NCBI RefSeq assembly: GCF_024584515.1
Contig: NZ_CP102173.1
Coordinates: forward strand, 1,860,001-1,924,000
Length of the DNA stretch: 64,000 nt
Reading direction: 5' to 3'
Source of the DNA: Aeromicrobium wangtongii
Lineage (GTDB): Bacteria > Actinomycetota > Actinomycetes > Propionibacteriales > Nocardioidaceae
In this document: piece after piece, positions 35,204 through 47,088 of the stretch
Position numbering within the stretch: position 1 is the stretch's first letter
Layout of the letters: each line of letters begins with the position of its first letter
Notes under the pieces: model-generated
What the model was told of the DNA's origin: nothing
Databases searched by the model: none
Seen by the model: the letters and a program-made list of their open reading frames with translations, nothing else
Made by a program: the position numbers and the translations under genes

Positions 35204-36055
35204 CTACTCCGGGTCGACGTTGCGGCGGCGCAGGTAGCGCTCGAACTCCTTGGCGATGGCGTCCCCGGATGCCTCCGGCAGCTCGCTGGTGTCACGCTCG
35301 TTCTCGAGGGCCTCCACGTACTCGGCGATCTCCGGGTCGTGGGAGGTCAGGTCCTCGGCCCCGCGCTGCCACGCCTCGCTCATCTCCACCAGGACACCCT
35401 GCGGCAACGGTGCGCCGATGGCGTCCTCGAGGGCGCCGAGCAGTGCAAGGGTCGCCTTCGGGCACGGCGGCTCGGCCAGGTAGTGCGGCACGGCGGCCCA
35501 CAGCGACGCCGCTGCGATGCCCTCCTGCGAAGCCATCTCGCCCAGGACGGAGGTGATGCCGATCGGCCCGTTGTAGGTCGAGGGCTGCATCGACATCCGA
35601 TCGATCATCACCGGATCGCTCGTCGAGCCGGTGACCGGCACGGGACGCGTGTGCGGGGAGTCGGCCAGCAACGCGCCGAGCGTCACCAGCTCGGTGACGC
35701 CGGCGAGCTTCGCGACGCCGAGCACCGTCGAGCAGAACGCCTTCCAGTGGAAGTTCGGCTCCGGGGCCCGCAGCAGGAGGACGTCACGGTCCAGCCGGGG
35801 CGGACGCGCGTGGTAGATCTGCGGCGACGGCCACAAGATCACCCGGCTGCCGTCATCGGTGGTGCGCACCTGGGGCCGGTGCACCTGGAAGTCGTAGTAG
35901 TCCTCCGGGTCGAGCTCGATCAGCAGCTCGGCATCCCACTCGTCGATCAGGTGGTCGACCACCCCGGACGCGGCGTCCGCGGCGTCGTTCCACCCCTCGA
36001 ACGCAGCGACCATCCACGGATCGCGCAGCGGTGGGATGTCAGGAGTGGACGTCAC
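35204..36055 (-). CDS. PAC2 (proteasome assembly chaperone 2)-family protein
   Basis: 283 residues with the PAC2 pattern: MVAAFEGWNDAADAASGVVDHL, LLIELDPEDYYDFQVHRP, VLLLRAPEPNFHWKAF and LGALLADSPHTRPVPVTGS. In actinobacteria this family is common and its role in 20S proteasome assembly is unproven; the proteasome genes lie about 12 kb away. Next to mshC in many relatives. GTG 36055 is supported by TAGGCT 6 nt upstream. Confidence 0.9.
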   Translation of the reverse strand: MTSTPDIPPLRDPWMVAAFEGWNDAADAASGVVDHLIDEWDAELLIELDPEDYYDFQVHRPQVRTTDDGSRVILWPSPQIYHARPPRLDRDVLLLRAPEPNFHWKAFCSTVLGVAKLAGVTELVTLGALLADSPHTRPVPVTGSTSDPVMIDRMSMQPSTYNGPIGITSVLGEMASQEGIAAASLWAAVPHYLAEPPCPKATLALLGALEDAIGAPLPQGVLVEMSEAWQRGAEDLTSHDPEIAEYVEALENERDTSELPEASGDAIAKEFERYLRRRNVDPE

Positions 36056-36061
36056 CGGTCC

Positions 36062-36067
36062 AGCCTA
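36062..36067 (-). promoter_or_regulatory. Leaderless -10 box (TAGGCT) of the PAC2 gene
   Basis: Minus-strand TAGGCT ends 6 nt before GTG 36055. Confidence 0.6.
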
Positions 36068-36122
36068 TCCGCCCGCGCGGCGGGCAGCGGCGGGCGACAC
36101 GGGAGAGGCGGTGGGTCCGGCG

Positions 36123-36722
36123 TCAGGGAATGTACTGACCGATCCAGCGGCAGGTGCTGCCCGTCCGCACGCCTTGCACGCGCAGCGTCCCGGTACGGCC
36201 GGTGGCCCGGTCGGAGATCTGCAGATCGGCCCAGATCTTCGCCGCCGGGAGGCTGATCGGGACCCCCGCCGCCCCCGTGACGCTCAGCGATCTGGGCGCA
36301 TCATCGTTGATCCCGTAGGTGCCGGCGGCCATCAGCCCGTTGGGATCGGCACTGTCGATGTCGACCTGGGTGAAGACCTGACTGGCGCTGCAGTACAGGT
36401 AGAGCTTGCCGAAGGGCACCCGAACGGTGGTCTGGCCGCCGGCCTCCAAGGACGTGTCGAAGCTGGTGGAGCCGGGCCCGCGGGGACCGGCCGGTCCTTG
36501 GGGACCGGTGCCCCCGCGCAGCGAGCGGGTCGTGCTGCGGGCCAGGTCGCCGGTGCGGATGGTCTTGTCCTTGATCTTTGCCGAGGTCACGGCATTGCTC
36601 TTGAGCTGTTTGGTGCCGATCTTGACCGCGGCGTAGGCCGAGCCCGCGCTGGTCGCGACGATGAGGGCCAGCACCGCGATGAACAGCGCAGCAGGGCTCA
36701 TCGCCCGGGTGAGTCGAGACAT
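36123..36722 (-). CDS. Exported or membrane-anchored protein with a short collagen-like stretch
   Basis: 199 residues. One hydrophobic N-terminal segment (ALFIAVLALIVATSAGSAYA) ends in an AYA-like signal-peptidase site. Then AVKIGTKQLKSNAVTSAKIKDKTIRTGDL, a motif often seen in actinobacterial surface proteins, precedes a collagen-like GGTGPQGPAGPRGPG run. The rest is a beta-rich domain with two Cys (YLYCSAS, STCRWIG) that could form a disulphide. ATG 36722 has GGAG 5 nt upstream. Probably a surface protein; function unknown. Confidence 0.78.
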   Translation of the reverse strand: MSRLTRAMSPAALFIAVLALIVATSAGSAYAAVKIGTKQLKSNAVTSAKIKDKTIRTGDLARSTTRSLRGGTGPQGPAGPRGPGSTSFDTSLEAGGQTTVRVPFGKLYLYCSASQVFTQVDIDSADPNGLMAAGTYGINDDAPRSLSVTGAAGVPISLPAAKIWADLQISDRATGRTGTLRVQGVRTGSTCRWIGQYIP

Positions 36723-36771
36723 GGTTTCTCCGTGGGATCACAGCCGAAACCGGGTGTCCCGGCATCTCGTC

Positions 36772-36803
36772 AGCGTAGGGAGCGATGCGCGGCAAGGGAA
36801 CAC
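36772..36803 (-). promoter_or_regulatory. Promoter of the collagen-like gene
   Basis: Minus-strand TACGCT (36772-36777) is preceded at 17 nt by TTCCCT. The transcript would have a leader of about 45 nt, consistent with the good ribosome site of this gene. Confidence 0.4.
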
Positions 36804-36826
36804 CTGACCGGGCGACGGGTCAGGTG
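36801..36826 (-). terminator. metH: Hairpin terminator after metH
   Basis: CACCTGACC (36801-36809) and GGTCAGGTG (36818-36826) form a perfect 9-bp stem with an 8-nt loop, 8 nt beyond the metH stop. No U-run. Confidence 0.65.
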
Positions 36827-36833
36827 CACCGGG

Positions 36834-40640
<3,807 letters not shown>

Positions 40641-40705
40641 TCCTCGAGGTGCGATGGGCGAAGGAGTGCTGGGGGGCTCCAGCCGGCGGCGGGCTCGCCT
40701 GGGCC

Positions 40706-40721
40706 TTCGGGAGCTCCCGAA
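40706..40721. promoter_or_regulatory. 16-bp palindrome TTCGGGAGCTCCCGAA in the metH leader
   Basis: A perfect palindrome 66-81 nt upstream of the metH start and about 110 bp from the divergent HAD gene. With no loop it is better as a dimeric protein site than as an RNA hairpin. A minus-strand GACAAT hexamer just upstream could be the metH -10 box, which would put the palindrome downstream of the transcription start. Confidence 0.5.
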
Positions 40722-40816
40722 CTACGACCTCCATTGTCGCATGATCGGCAATCCCGCGGCGGAACGCCGACCACGGCGTGGACAGCACCCTCGCAGGGAG
40801 GGCCTCGCCGCTCCAC

Positions 40817-40822
40817 TACCGT
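40817..40822 (+). promoter_or_regulatory. Leaderless -10 box (TACCGT) of the HAD gene
   Basis: TACCGT ends 6 nt before GTG 40829. Confidence 0.55.
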
Positions 40823-40828
40823 GGGCGC

Positions 40829-41479
40829 GTGACCTCCTATGCCGCCGTCCTGTGGGACCTCGATGGCACGATCGTCGACACCGAGCCGCTGTGGATGGCT
40901 GCCGAGCACGCGCTGGCGGAGCGGCACGGCAAGATCTGGACCGAGGAGGACGCCCTCGAGCTGGTCGGCAACTCGCTGATCGTCTCCGGCGAGTACATCC
41001 GGACCAAGCTCGAGATCGACATGACCGCAGAGGCGATCGTCGAGTACCTGGTCGACAGCCTGGTGGCATCGCTGCGCGAGCACATCGACTGGCGTCCCGG
41101 AGCCCGCGAGCTGATCGCGGCGCTCGCGGCCGAAGGTGTGCCGCAGGCCCTGGTCACGATGTCGTACACGGCGATCGCCGAGCCGATCGCTGCGGCGCTG
41201 CCGTTCGCGGCCGTCGTCACCGGCGACACCGTCTCCCGGCCCAAGCCGTACCCGGACCCGTACCTGCTCGCCGCCGAGAAGCTCGGTGTCGACGCCTCGG
41301 ACTGCCTGGCGATCGAGGACTCGCGCACCGGCGCCGCCTCCGCCACCGCCGCGGGCTGCGACGTCCTCGTCGTGCCGCACTTCGTCACCGTGCCCGAGGC
41401 CGAGCGCCGGGTGTTGCTCCCGACCCTGGCCGGCCTCACCCCCGGCCACCTCGACTCCCTCTTCGCAACCGCCCCCTGA
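40829..41479 (+). CDS. HAD-superfamily phosphatase (beta-phosphoglucomutase-like)
   Basis: 216 residues. Motif I LWDLDGTIVDTEPLW gives nucleophile D10 and acid D12; motif II is ALVTMS; motif III Lys lies in SRPKPYPDP; motif IV is AIEDSRTGAASA. The helical cap between motifs I and II puts it in subfamily IA. Substrate unknown. GTG 40829 is chosen over upstream in-frame codons because of the promoter box and because the conserved fold begins at YAAVLWDLDG. A short-repeat array follows its stop. Confidence 0.9.
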   Translation: MTSYAAVLWDLDGTIVDTEPLWMAAEHALAERHGKIWTEEDALELVGNSLIVSGEYIRTKLEIDMTAEAIVEYLVDSLVASLREHIDWRPGARELIAALAAEGVPQALVTMSYTAIAEPIAAALPFAAVVTGDTVSRPKPYPDPYLLAAEKLGVDASDCLAIEDSRTGAASATAAGCDVLVVPHFVTVPEAERRVLLPTLAGLTPGHLDSLFATAP

Positions 41480-41590
41480 GCCCAACCGCCCTTGAGCTTG
41501 TCGAAAGGGAAACGCCCCTTGAGCCTGTCGAAAGGGGACGCCCCTTGAGCTTGTCGAAAGGGGAACGCCCCTTGAGCTTGTCGAAAGGGC
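41477..41590 (+). repeat. Short-repeat array, family B, after the HAD gene
   Basis: Four good copies of CCTTGAGC(C/T)TGTCGAAAGG from 41490, preceded by a degenerate CCCTGAGCCC that contains the HAD stop codon. The units read in the sense of the HAD gene. The array occupies most of the gap before the GIY-YIG gene. Confidence 0.88.
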
Positions 41591-41641
41591 CTCCTGTGGA
41601 CACAGCACATCCCGATCCGCCAATTCGCGGTGCCATGTCTC

Positions 41642-41947
41642 ATGGCCTGGGTCTACATCCTCGAATGCTCGGACGGTTCCTACTACGTGGGTTCGACCCG
41701 CAACATGGAGTCCCGTCTGTGGCAGCACCAGGAAGGCCGCGGCGGTGCGTACACCAGCCAGCGGCTTCCCGTCAGACTCGTCTACGCGTGCGAGTTCGCC
41801 CGCGTTGCGGACGCCTGGGGCGTGGAGCGCAAGCTGCACGGCTGGTCACGGGCCAAACGAGAGGCACTGATCCGCGGGGACTTCGCGGCGCTTCCCAATC
41901 TGTCCCGCAACCGGGAGGCTCGAGGGCCGCGCGAGCAGGATGAGTAG
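41642..41947 (+). CDS. GIY-YIG nuclease-domain protein (UPF0213-like)
   Basis: 101 residues, a lone GIY-YIG domain. WVYILECSDGSYYVGST carries the VYIL and YYVG halves of the motif, followed by the catalytic-type Arg helix NMESRLWQHQEGRGGAYT and the late LHGWSRAKREALI. Stand-alone members of this family are common but poorly characterised. It lies between two family B repeat arrays in opposite orientation. ATG 41642 begins the conserved fold; no ribosome site or TANNNT box is clear, and an in-frame GTG at 41630 adds four residues. Confidence 0.85.
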   Translation: MAWVYILECSDGSYYVGSTRNMESRLWQHQEGRGGAYTSQRLPVRLVYACEFARVADAWGVERKLHGWSRAKREALIRGDFAALPNLSRNREARGPREQDE

Positions 41948-41948
41948 G

Positions 41949-42036
41949 GCCCTTTCGACAGGCTCAAGGGGCGTTCCCTTTCGACAGGCTCAAGGGGCGT
42001 TCCCTTTCGACAGGCTCAAGGGGCGGGGTGGCTCAA
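41949..42036 (-). repeat. Short-repeat array, family B, after the RecB-family gene
   Basis: Three good copies of CCCTTTCGACAGGCTCAAGGGG on the plus strand plus a final GGCTCAAGGG (42031-42040) that supplies the TGA stop of the minus-strand RecB-family gene. Read on the minus strand the units are CCTTGAGCCTGTCGAAAGG, in the sense of that gene, so they are inverted relative to the array at 41477-41590. Confidence 0.88.
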
Positions 42037-42848
42037 GGGACGAGGGGTGGGGGAGTGCCGCCGAACTCGGGGCACAGCGCCTGGTGGGCGCACCAGCGGC
42101 ACAGCCCGCTCCTGCGGGGCGGGAAGTCGCCCAGCTCGATGGCCCGCTCGATCGCCGCCCACAGCGCCAGCAGCTTCTTCTCGGTCGCCAGCAGATCGCT
42201 CGTCGTCGGCTCGTACCGCAGGAACGACCCGTCACCCAGGTACATCAGCTGCAGCAGGGCCGGTACGACGCCGCGGGTGCGCCAGATGACCAGCGCATAG
42301 AACCGCATCTGGAACATCGCCTTGTCCTCGTAGCGAGGGTCGGGCGCGCGTCCGGTCTTGTAGTCCACGACCCGGATGCGCCCGTCGGGTGCGATGTCGA
42401 TGCGATCGACGATGCCACCGAACCGGACGCCCTCGCCGTGCTCGTAGGAGACCCGCTCCTCGCGAGCCGCGGGCTCCAGACGGCGCGGGTCCTCCATGGC
42501 GAAGTACGTCTCGAGCAAGGTGATGCACGAGGCCAGCCAAGCCGTCTCGTCCGCCGCCTGCTCAGGGGTGAACAGCTCGGCCAGGCGCGGCTCCGACGTG
42601 CGCAGCTTCTCCCACTGGCTGGGCAGCAGCTCGACCGCCCGATCGAGGGTGCGACCGGGCGCCGGGTCACCGAACAGCTCCTCCAGGACGGCGTGCACGA
42701 GCGTTCCGCGCACCATGGGCGGCTCGGCGGGCTCGGGCAGGCGGTCGATCGTGCGGAACCGGTACAGCAGCGGACAGTTCTGGAAGTCGCCCGCCCGGCT
42801 CGGCGACAGCGACCGGCGTGATGTCGAGGCAGCGGCCAGCTCGGTCAT
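42033..42848 (-). CDS. RecB-family PD-(D/E)XK exonuclease with a likely Fe-S cluster
   Basis: 271 residues. SPSRAGDFQNCPLLYRFR at the start is the RecB/AddB-type opening. The nuclease core shows MVRGTLVHAVLEELF, GIVDRIDIAPDGRIRVVDYKTG (Asp and the DYKT of PD-(D/E)XK) and QMRFYALV. One early Cys in QNCPLL and three late ones in LCRWCAHQALCPEF match the four-Cys iron-sulphur staple of AddB/Cas4 nucleases. A stand-alone version is widespread in actinobacteria; no helicase partner is adjacent. The start is supported by TAGCGT 7 nt upstream; the stop codon lies inside a family B repeat unit. Confidence 0.9.
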   Translation of the reverse strand: MTELAAASTSRRSLSPSRAGDFQNCPLLYRFRTIDRLPEPAEPPMVRGTLVHAVLEELFGDPAPGRTLDRAVELLPSQWEKLRTSEPRLAELFTPEQAADETAWLASCITLLETYFAMEDPRRLEPAAREERVSYEHGEGVRFGGIVDRIDIAPDGRIRVVDYKTGRAPDPRYEDKAMFQMRFYALVIWRTRGVVPALLQLMYLGDGSFLRYEPTTSDLLATEKKLLALWAAIERAIELGDFPPRRSGLCRWCAHQALCPEFGGTPPPLVP

Positions 42849-42855
42849 GGCGGGA

Positions 42856-42861
42856 ACGCTA
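42856..42861 (-). promoter_or_regulatory. Leaderless -10 box (TAGCGT) of the RecB-family gene
   Basis: Minus-strand TAGCGT ends 7 nt before ATG 42848. Confidence 0.55.
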
Positions 42862-42912
42862 GTCGGCGCCACCGACACTGCCCGACAGGTCAGGGCGTCC
42901 GCGCGCACCCGA

Positions 42913-42918
42913 TAGATT
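42913..42918 (+). promoter_or_regulatory. Leaderless -10 box (TAGATT) of the site-2 protease gene
   Basis: TAGATT ends 7 nt before GTG 42926 and would drive the protease, trmI and perhaps arc. Confidence 0.55.
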
Positions 42919-42925
42919 GGACCGG

Positions 42926-43861
42926 GTGACCACTTCCCAGCGCGCCGGCACGTGGCGCATCGGCCGCGTGGTCGGTGTCGACGTGCTGATCAAGCCGTCG
43001 CTGCTGGTCATGGGCGCCGTGCTGGTCGTGCTGTTCGCGCCACGCTGGGAGAACCGGTCCGACACCAGCCCGTACCTCCTCGCGACAGTGTTCGTGGTGT
43101 CGCTGTACCTGTCGGTGCTGATCCACGAGATCGCGCACGTCGTCGCGGCGCGGGCCTACCGGATGCGCGTCGACTCGGTGACACTGCACCTGCTGGGTGG
43201 CGAGACCGTCATCGAGGGCGACAGCCGCACCCCCGGTCAGGAGCTCGTCACCTCGATCGTCGGCCCCCTGGCCTCCCTGCTGATCGCGGCGGCCGCATTC
43301 GTGACGTCCACCTCGATGGAGCTCGGGACGACGGCCGATGTCATCTGGTCGATCGCCTGGGTCAACTTCATCGTGGCCGGCTTCAACATGCTGCCCGGAT
43401 TGCCCCTGGACGGCGGCCGGGTCTTCCGCGCCATCGTCTGGAAGCTGACCGGCAACGAGGCGACCGGCGTGCGGATCGCCGCCTGGATCGGCCGGCTCGC
43501 CTCGGTCGCCCTGGTGGTCTTCGCGGCCTTCTCCTTCAGCAACGCCCGCGACGCCACCATCAACTTGCTCATTGCCCTGTTCGTGGCGTGGTTCCTCTGG
43601 GAAGGTGCCAGCGACGCGCTGCACCACGCCCAGCGGACCGCGCGCATCAACTTGCTGGTCGCCCGTGACATCGGGTTCCCCGGCGCCACCCCGCCACCAG
43701 GAGCCGAGACCCTCTCGGCCGACCTGCGTGGCGCCGACCTCCTCCGGGCCATGGCGGCGCGTCCGGCGGAGGCCTACGCCCTCACGGAGCCCGATGGCTC
43801 CGTGTACGGCGTGCTCACGTCCCGCGCCGTCGACGATGCCTACAGATCGAGTCGCCGATGA
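42926..43861 (+). CDS. Site-2 protease (M50, Rip1-related)
   Basis: 311 residues, intramembrane zinc protease. HEIAH at 67-71 gives the two zinc His and the catalytic Glu, and NMLPGLPLDGGRVFR supplies the third ligand Asp in a later helix. The C-terminal soluble part after the last helix is CBS-like but short (LRAMAARPAEAYALTEPDGSVYGVLT). Such proteases cut membrane-bound anti-sigma factors or signal peptides. Its stop overlaps trmI (ATGA); this order next to trmI and arc is typical of actinobacteria. Confidence 0.92.
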   Translation: MTTSQRAGTWRIGRVVGVDVLIKPSLLVMGAVLVVLFAPRWENRSDTSPYLLATVFVVSLYLSVLIHEIAHVVAARAYRMRVDSVTLHLLGGETVIEGDSRTPGQELVTSIVGPLASLLIAAAAFVTSTSMELGTTADVIWSIAWVNFIVAGFNMLPGLPLDGGRVFRAIVWKLTGNEATGVRIAAWIGRLASVALVVFAAFSFSNARDATINLLIALFVAWFLWEGASDALHHAQRTARINLLVARDIGFPGATPPPGAETLSADLRGADLLRAMAARPAEAYALTEPDGSVYGVLTSRAVDDAYRSSRR

Positions 43862-44757
43862 CCTCCTTCACCCGCAGTGGACCCCTCGCCGAAGGCGAGT
43901 GGGTCCGCCTCACCGACCCCAAGGGCCGCAAGCACAACGTGCAGCTCGAGGTGGGCCGTGAGTTCTCCACCAAGAAGGGGCAGATCAAGCACGACGACAT
44001 GATCGGCCAGCCCGAGGGCATCGTGATCCAGTCGTCGATGGAGCACCCGTACCAGGTGTTCCGCCCGCTCCTGTTCGAGTACGTCGTGTCGATGCCGCGC
44101 GGTGCCGCGATCATCTACCCCAAGGACGCCGCGCAGATCGTCGCGCAGGCCGACATCTATCCCGGCGCCCGGGTCGTCGAGGCCGGCGCCGGATCGGGCA
44201 GCCTCACGGCGTACCTGCTGCGCGCGATCGGCCCCACCGGCACCCTCGGCTCGTACGAGCTGCGCGAAGAATTCGCTGAGAACGTGCGCAAGAACGTCCA
44301 CCAGGTCGCCGGCACCGACCTGCCCGGGTGGACCCTGACGGTCGGCGACGTCCGTGAGTGCGTCACCGAGACCGAGATCGACCGGCTGATCCTGGACATG
44401 GTCGATCCGTGGACCTGCATCCCGCTGGCCGCCGAGCGGCTCGTGCCGGGAGGCATCGTGTGCGCCTACGTCGCGACGACCACCCAGCTGTCGATGTTCG
44501 TCGAGACCGTTCGCGCAGACGGCGGGTTCACCGAGCCGCGCGCGTGGGAGACCCTGGAGCGGGACTGGCACCTGGAGGGCCTCGCGGTCCGTCCGCAGCA
44601 CAAGATGAACGGCCACACCGCCTTCCTGGTCACCGCACGTCGGATGGCTCCGGGCCACCGGTCGATGGGGACGTCCCGGCGACCCGCGCCCGGCGCCTAC
44701 GGACCGGACTACAAGGGCCCGCGTCCTGCCGGGCTGGAGGCACCCGAGGCGCTCTGA
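43858..44757 (+). CDS. trmI: tRNA (adenine-58-N1) methyltransferase
   Basis: Methylates A58 in the T-loop of tRNAs. 299 residues (usual about 280). The N-terminal beta domain carries RKHNVQLEVGREFSTKKG; the Rossmann domain has the SAM loop VVEAGAGSGSLTAYLLRA, ELREEFAENVRKN and the catalytic-region LILDMVDPW. The C-terminal 30 residues are basic and Pro-rich, an extension. ATG 43858 overlaps the protease stop by 4 nt. The adjacent position to the proteasomal ATPase is the same as in mycobacteria. Confidence 0.94.
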   Translation: MTSFTRSGPLAEGEWVRLTDPKGRKHNVQLEVGREFSTKKGQIKHDDMIGQPEGIVIQSSMEHPYQVFRPLLFEYVVSMPRGAAIIYPKDAAQIVAQADIYPGARVVEAGAGSGSLTAYLLRAIGPTGTLGSYELREEFAENVRKNVHQVAGTDLPGWTLTVGDVRECVTETEIDRLILDMVDPWTCIPLAAERLVPGGIVCAYVATTTQLSMFVETVRADGGFTEPRAWETLERDWHLEGLAVRPQHKMNGHTAFLVTARRMAPGHRSMGTSRRPAPGAYGPDYKGPRPAGLEAPEAL

Positions 44758-44816
44758 GCGGCGACGTTCCTGCAACCTGACCGGCAAGACACTGGGTTCG
44801 TGTGCTTGAGAAGGCA

Positions 44817-44844
44817 TTCACGACCTTCCCCCTGCGGGTAGGGT
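44817..44844 (+). promoter_or_regulatory. Probable promoter of arc
   Basis: TTCACG (44817-44822), 16 nt, TAGGGT (44839-44844). The leader would be about 20 nt and contains GGGAGG 6 nt before ATG 44870, so unlike dop, pup and pafA this gene is not leaderless. Confidence 0.45.
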
Positions 44845-44869
44845 TTTGCTTACGAGCGGGAGGTGGCTG

Positions 44870-46606
44870 ATGAGCGACAACGAGCCCACGGGCATGCACG
44901 GTCAGAACAGCGGTTCGGAGCAGGAGATCGCCTACCTGCGCGCGGAGGTGGAACATCTGCGGCGGCGGCTCGGTACCGAACGCTCCACCGACGCCCGCCT
45001 CTCCGAGCTCGAGGCGATGCTCGCGGCCACCAACAACCAGAACGAGCGGCTGACGTCGACCCTGCGCGAGGCGCGCGACCAGATCGTGACGCTCAAGGAG
45101 GAAGTCGACCGGCTTGCCCAGCCGCCAACCGGCTTCGGCACCTTCTTGCAGCTCAACGACGACGACACCGTCGACGTGTTCACCGGGGGCCGCAAGCTGC
45201 GGGTCAACGTGAGCCCCGCGGTCGACAAGCAGACCCTGCGCAAGGGCCAGGAGCTCATCCTCAACGAGGCGATGAACGTCGTGCTCGCGCTGGAGTTCGA
45301 GCAGACCGGCGAGATCGTCACCCTCAAGGAGATCCTCGCCGATCGGGAGCGGGCCCTGGTGATCGGCAACGCCGACGAGGAGCGGGTGGTGCGGCTGGCC
45401 GAGCCGCTGCGCGGCATGAAGATCCGCGCCGGCGACTCCCTGCTGCTGGACAGCCGCTCGGGCTACGTCTACGAGCGGATCCCCAAGTCGGAGGTCGAGG
45501 AGCTGGTCCTCGAGGAGGTCCCCGACATCGACTACGACAGCATCGGCGGGCTTCGCCAGCAGATCGAGTCGATCCGGGACGCCGTCGAGCTGCCCTATCT
45601 GCACCCCGAGATCTTCATCGAGCACGAGCTCAAGCCGCCCAAGGGCGTCCTGCTGTACGGCCCGCCCGGTTGTGGCAAGACCATGATCGCCAAGGCCGTC
45701 GCCGCATCGCTGGCCAAGAAGGTCTCCGAGCGCACCGGCGAGGAGGGCCGTTCGTTCTTCCTGAACATCAAGGGTCCCGAGCTGCTCAACAAGTACGTCG
45801 GCGAGACCGAGCGGCACATCCGCCTGGTGTTCCAGCGGGCGCGCGAGAAGGCCAGCGAGGGCACGCCCGTCATCGTGTTCTTCGACGAGATGGACTCGCT
45901 GTTCCGCACCCGCGGGTCGGGCGTCTCCTCCGATGTCGAGAACACGATCGTCCCGCAGCTGCTCAGCGAGATCGACGGTGTCGAAGGGCTCGAGAACGTC
46001 CTGGTCATCGGCGCCTCCAACCGCGAGGACATGATCGACCCGGCGATCCTGCGCCCGGGTCGCCTCGACGTCAAGATCAAGATCGAGCGCCCCGACGCCG
46101 AGTCGGCCCGCGACATCTTCAGCAAGTACCTGACGTCGACCCTGCCACTGCACGCCGACGACCTGGCGGAGTGGGATGGCGACCGCAGCGCGTGCGTCAA
46201 CGGGATGATCCAGCGCACCGTCGAGCGGATGTACACCGAGTCCGAGGACAACCAGTTCCTGGAGGTCACGTACGCCAATGGTGACAAGGAGGTCCTGTAC
46301 TTCAAGGACTTCAACTCCGGCGCCATGATCCAGAACATCGTCGACCGCGCCAAGAAGATGGCCATCAAGGACCTGCTGGAGCACCAGCAGCGCGGGCTGC
46401 GGATCCAGCACATGCTGCAGGCGTGCCTGGACGAGTTCAAGGAGAACGAGGACCTGCCCAACACGACCAACCCGGACGACTGGGCCCGGATCTCGGGCAA
46501 GAAGGGCGAGCGCATCGTGTTCATCCGCACCCTGATCTCGGGCAAGAGCGGCAACGAGCCGGGCCGCTCGATCGACACCGTCGCCAACACCGGTCAGTAC
46601 CTCTGA
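44870..46606 (+). CDS. arc: Proteasomal AAA+ ATPase ARC/Mpa
   Basis: Hexameric unfoldase that binds pupylated proteins and feeds them to the 20S core. 578 residues: an N-terminal coiled coil that docks Pup ([17 protein letters not shown] to [19 protein letters not shown]), tandem OB folds, then the ATPase with Walker A GPPGCGKT (264-271), Walker [12 protein letters not shown] and the sensor region [14 protein letters not shown]. The last residues GQYL are the docking tail that opens the PrcA ring. ATG 44870 has GGAGG 6 nt upstream. The last gene base overlaps the next gene's CTG start. Confidence 0.96.
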   Translation: MSDNEPTGMHGQNSGSEQEIAYLRAEVEHLRRRLGTERSTDARLSELEAMLAATNNQNERLTSTLREARDQIVTLKEEVDRLAQPPTGFGTFLQLNDDDTVDVFTGGRKLRVNVSPAVDKQTLRKGQELILNEAMNVVLALEFEQTGEIVTLKEILADRERALVIGNADEERVVRLAEPLRGMKIRAGDSLLLDSRSGYVYERIPKSEVEELVLEEVPDIDYDSIGGLRQQIESIRDAVELPYLHPEIFIEHELKPPKGVLLYGPPGCGKTMIAKAVAASLAKKVSERTGEEGRSFFLNIKGPELLNKYVGETERHIRLVFQRAREKASEGTPVIVFFDEMDSLFRTRGSGVSSDVENTIVPQLLSEIDGVEGLENVLVIGASNREDMIDPAILRPGRLDVKIKIERPDAESARDIFSKYLTSTLPLHADDLAEWDGDRSACVNGMIQRTVERMYTESEDNQFLEVTYANGDKEVLYFKDFNSGAMIQNIVDRAKKMAIKDLLEHQQRGLRIQHMLQACLDEFKENEDLPNTTNPDDWARISGKKGERIVFIRTLISGKSGNEPGRSIDTVANTGQYL

Positions 46607-47088
46607 GCACGCAGCACGCGGCCGATCTGCGTGTCGTCAGCTATGCCAGTGACGACGCCCAGCTGCTGACCGCAGAGGTCCAGGCCGAGTACCGGCGGCG
46701 CTACGGCGGTGAGGGCGACACCTCGCCGATCGACGTCCACCAGTTCGACCCGCCCGGTGGGCACTTCGTGATGATCTACGTCGACGGCGTACCCGCGGGG
46801 ATGGGCGGGTGGCGACGCGGTGGCCCGGCGGGGGAGTCCGACGGCGAGATCAAGCGGATGTACGTGCGACCGGCCTTCGCCCGCCGGGGTCTGGCACGCC
46901 GGATCCTGGCCGAGCTGGAGCGCAGCGCATCCGATGCGGGCATCTCCCGGCTCGTGCTGGAGACCGGTACCGCCCAGCCCGAGGCGATCGCGTTGTACAC
47001 GTCGCAGGGCTATGTCGACGTCCCGGCGTTCGGTTTCTACGCCGACTACGACGACAGCGTCCACCTGGCCAAGTCCCTGGTGCCATGA
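46603..47088 (+). CDS. GNAT-family acetyltransferase with an apparent CTG start
   Basis: About 161 residues. The GNAT fold is clear: [18 protein letters not shown], then [21 protein letters not shown] (acetyl-CoA loop R-x-x-G-x-A) and [21 protein letters not shown]. No ATG, GTG or TTG occurs in frame between GTG 46423, which would add 60 residues translated inside arc, and the middle of the fold. The best candidate start is CTG 46603, which overlaps the arc TGA as CTGA. The stop overlaps the next gene (ATGA). Substrate unknown; the position in the Pup operon may be incidental. Confidence 0.78.
   Translation: MSTQHAADLRVVSYASDDAQLLTAEVQAEYRRRYGGEGDTSPIDVHQFDPPGGHFVMIYVDGVPAGMGGWRRGGPAGESDGEIKRMYVRPAFARRGLARRILAELERSASDAGISRLVLETGTAQPEAIALYTSQGYVDVPAFGFYADYDDSVHLAKSLVP

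Noticed and set aside
40641..40828. Cobalamin or SAM riboswitch in the metH leader
   Set aside because: I could not find the B12-box consensus or a SAM-I/SAM-IV core. Only a palindrome is visible. A covariance-model search would settle it.
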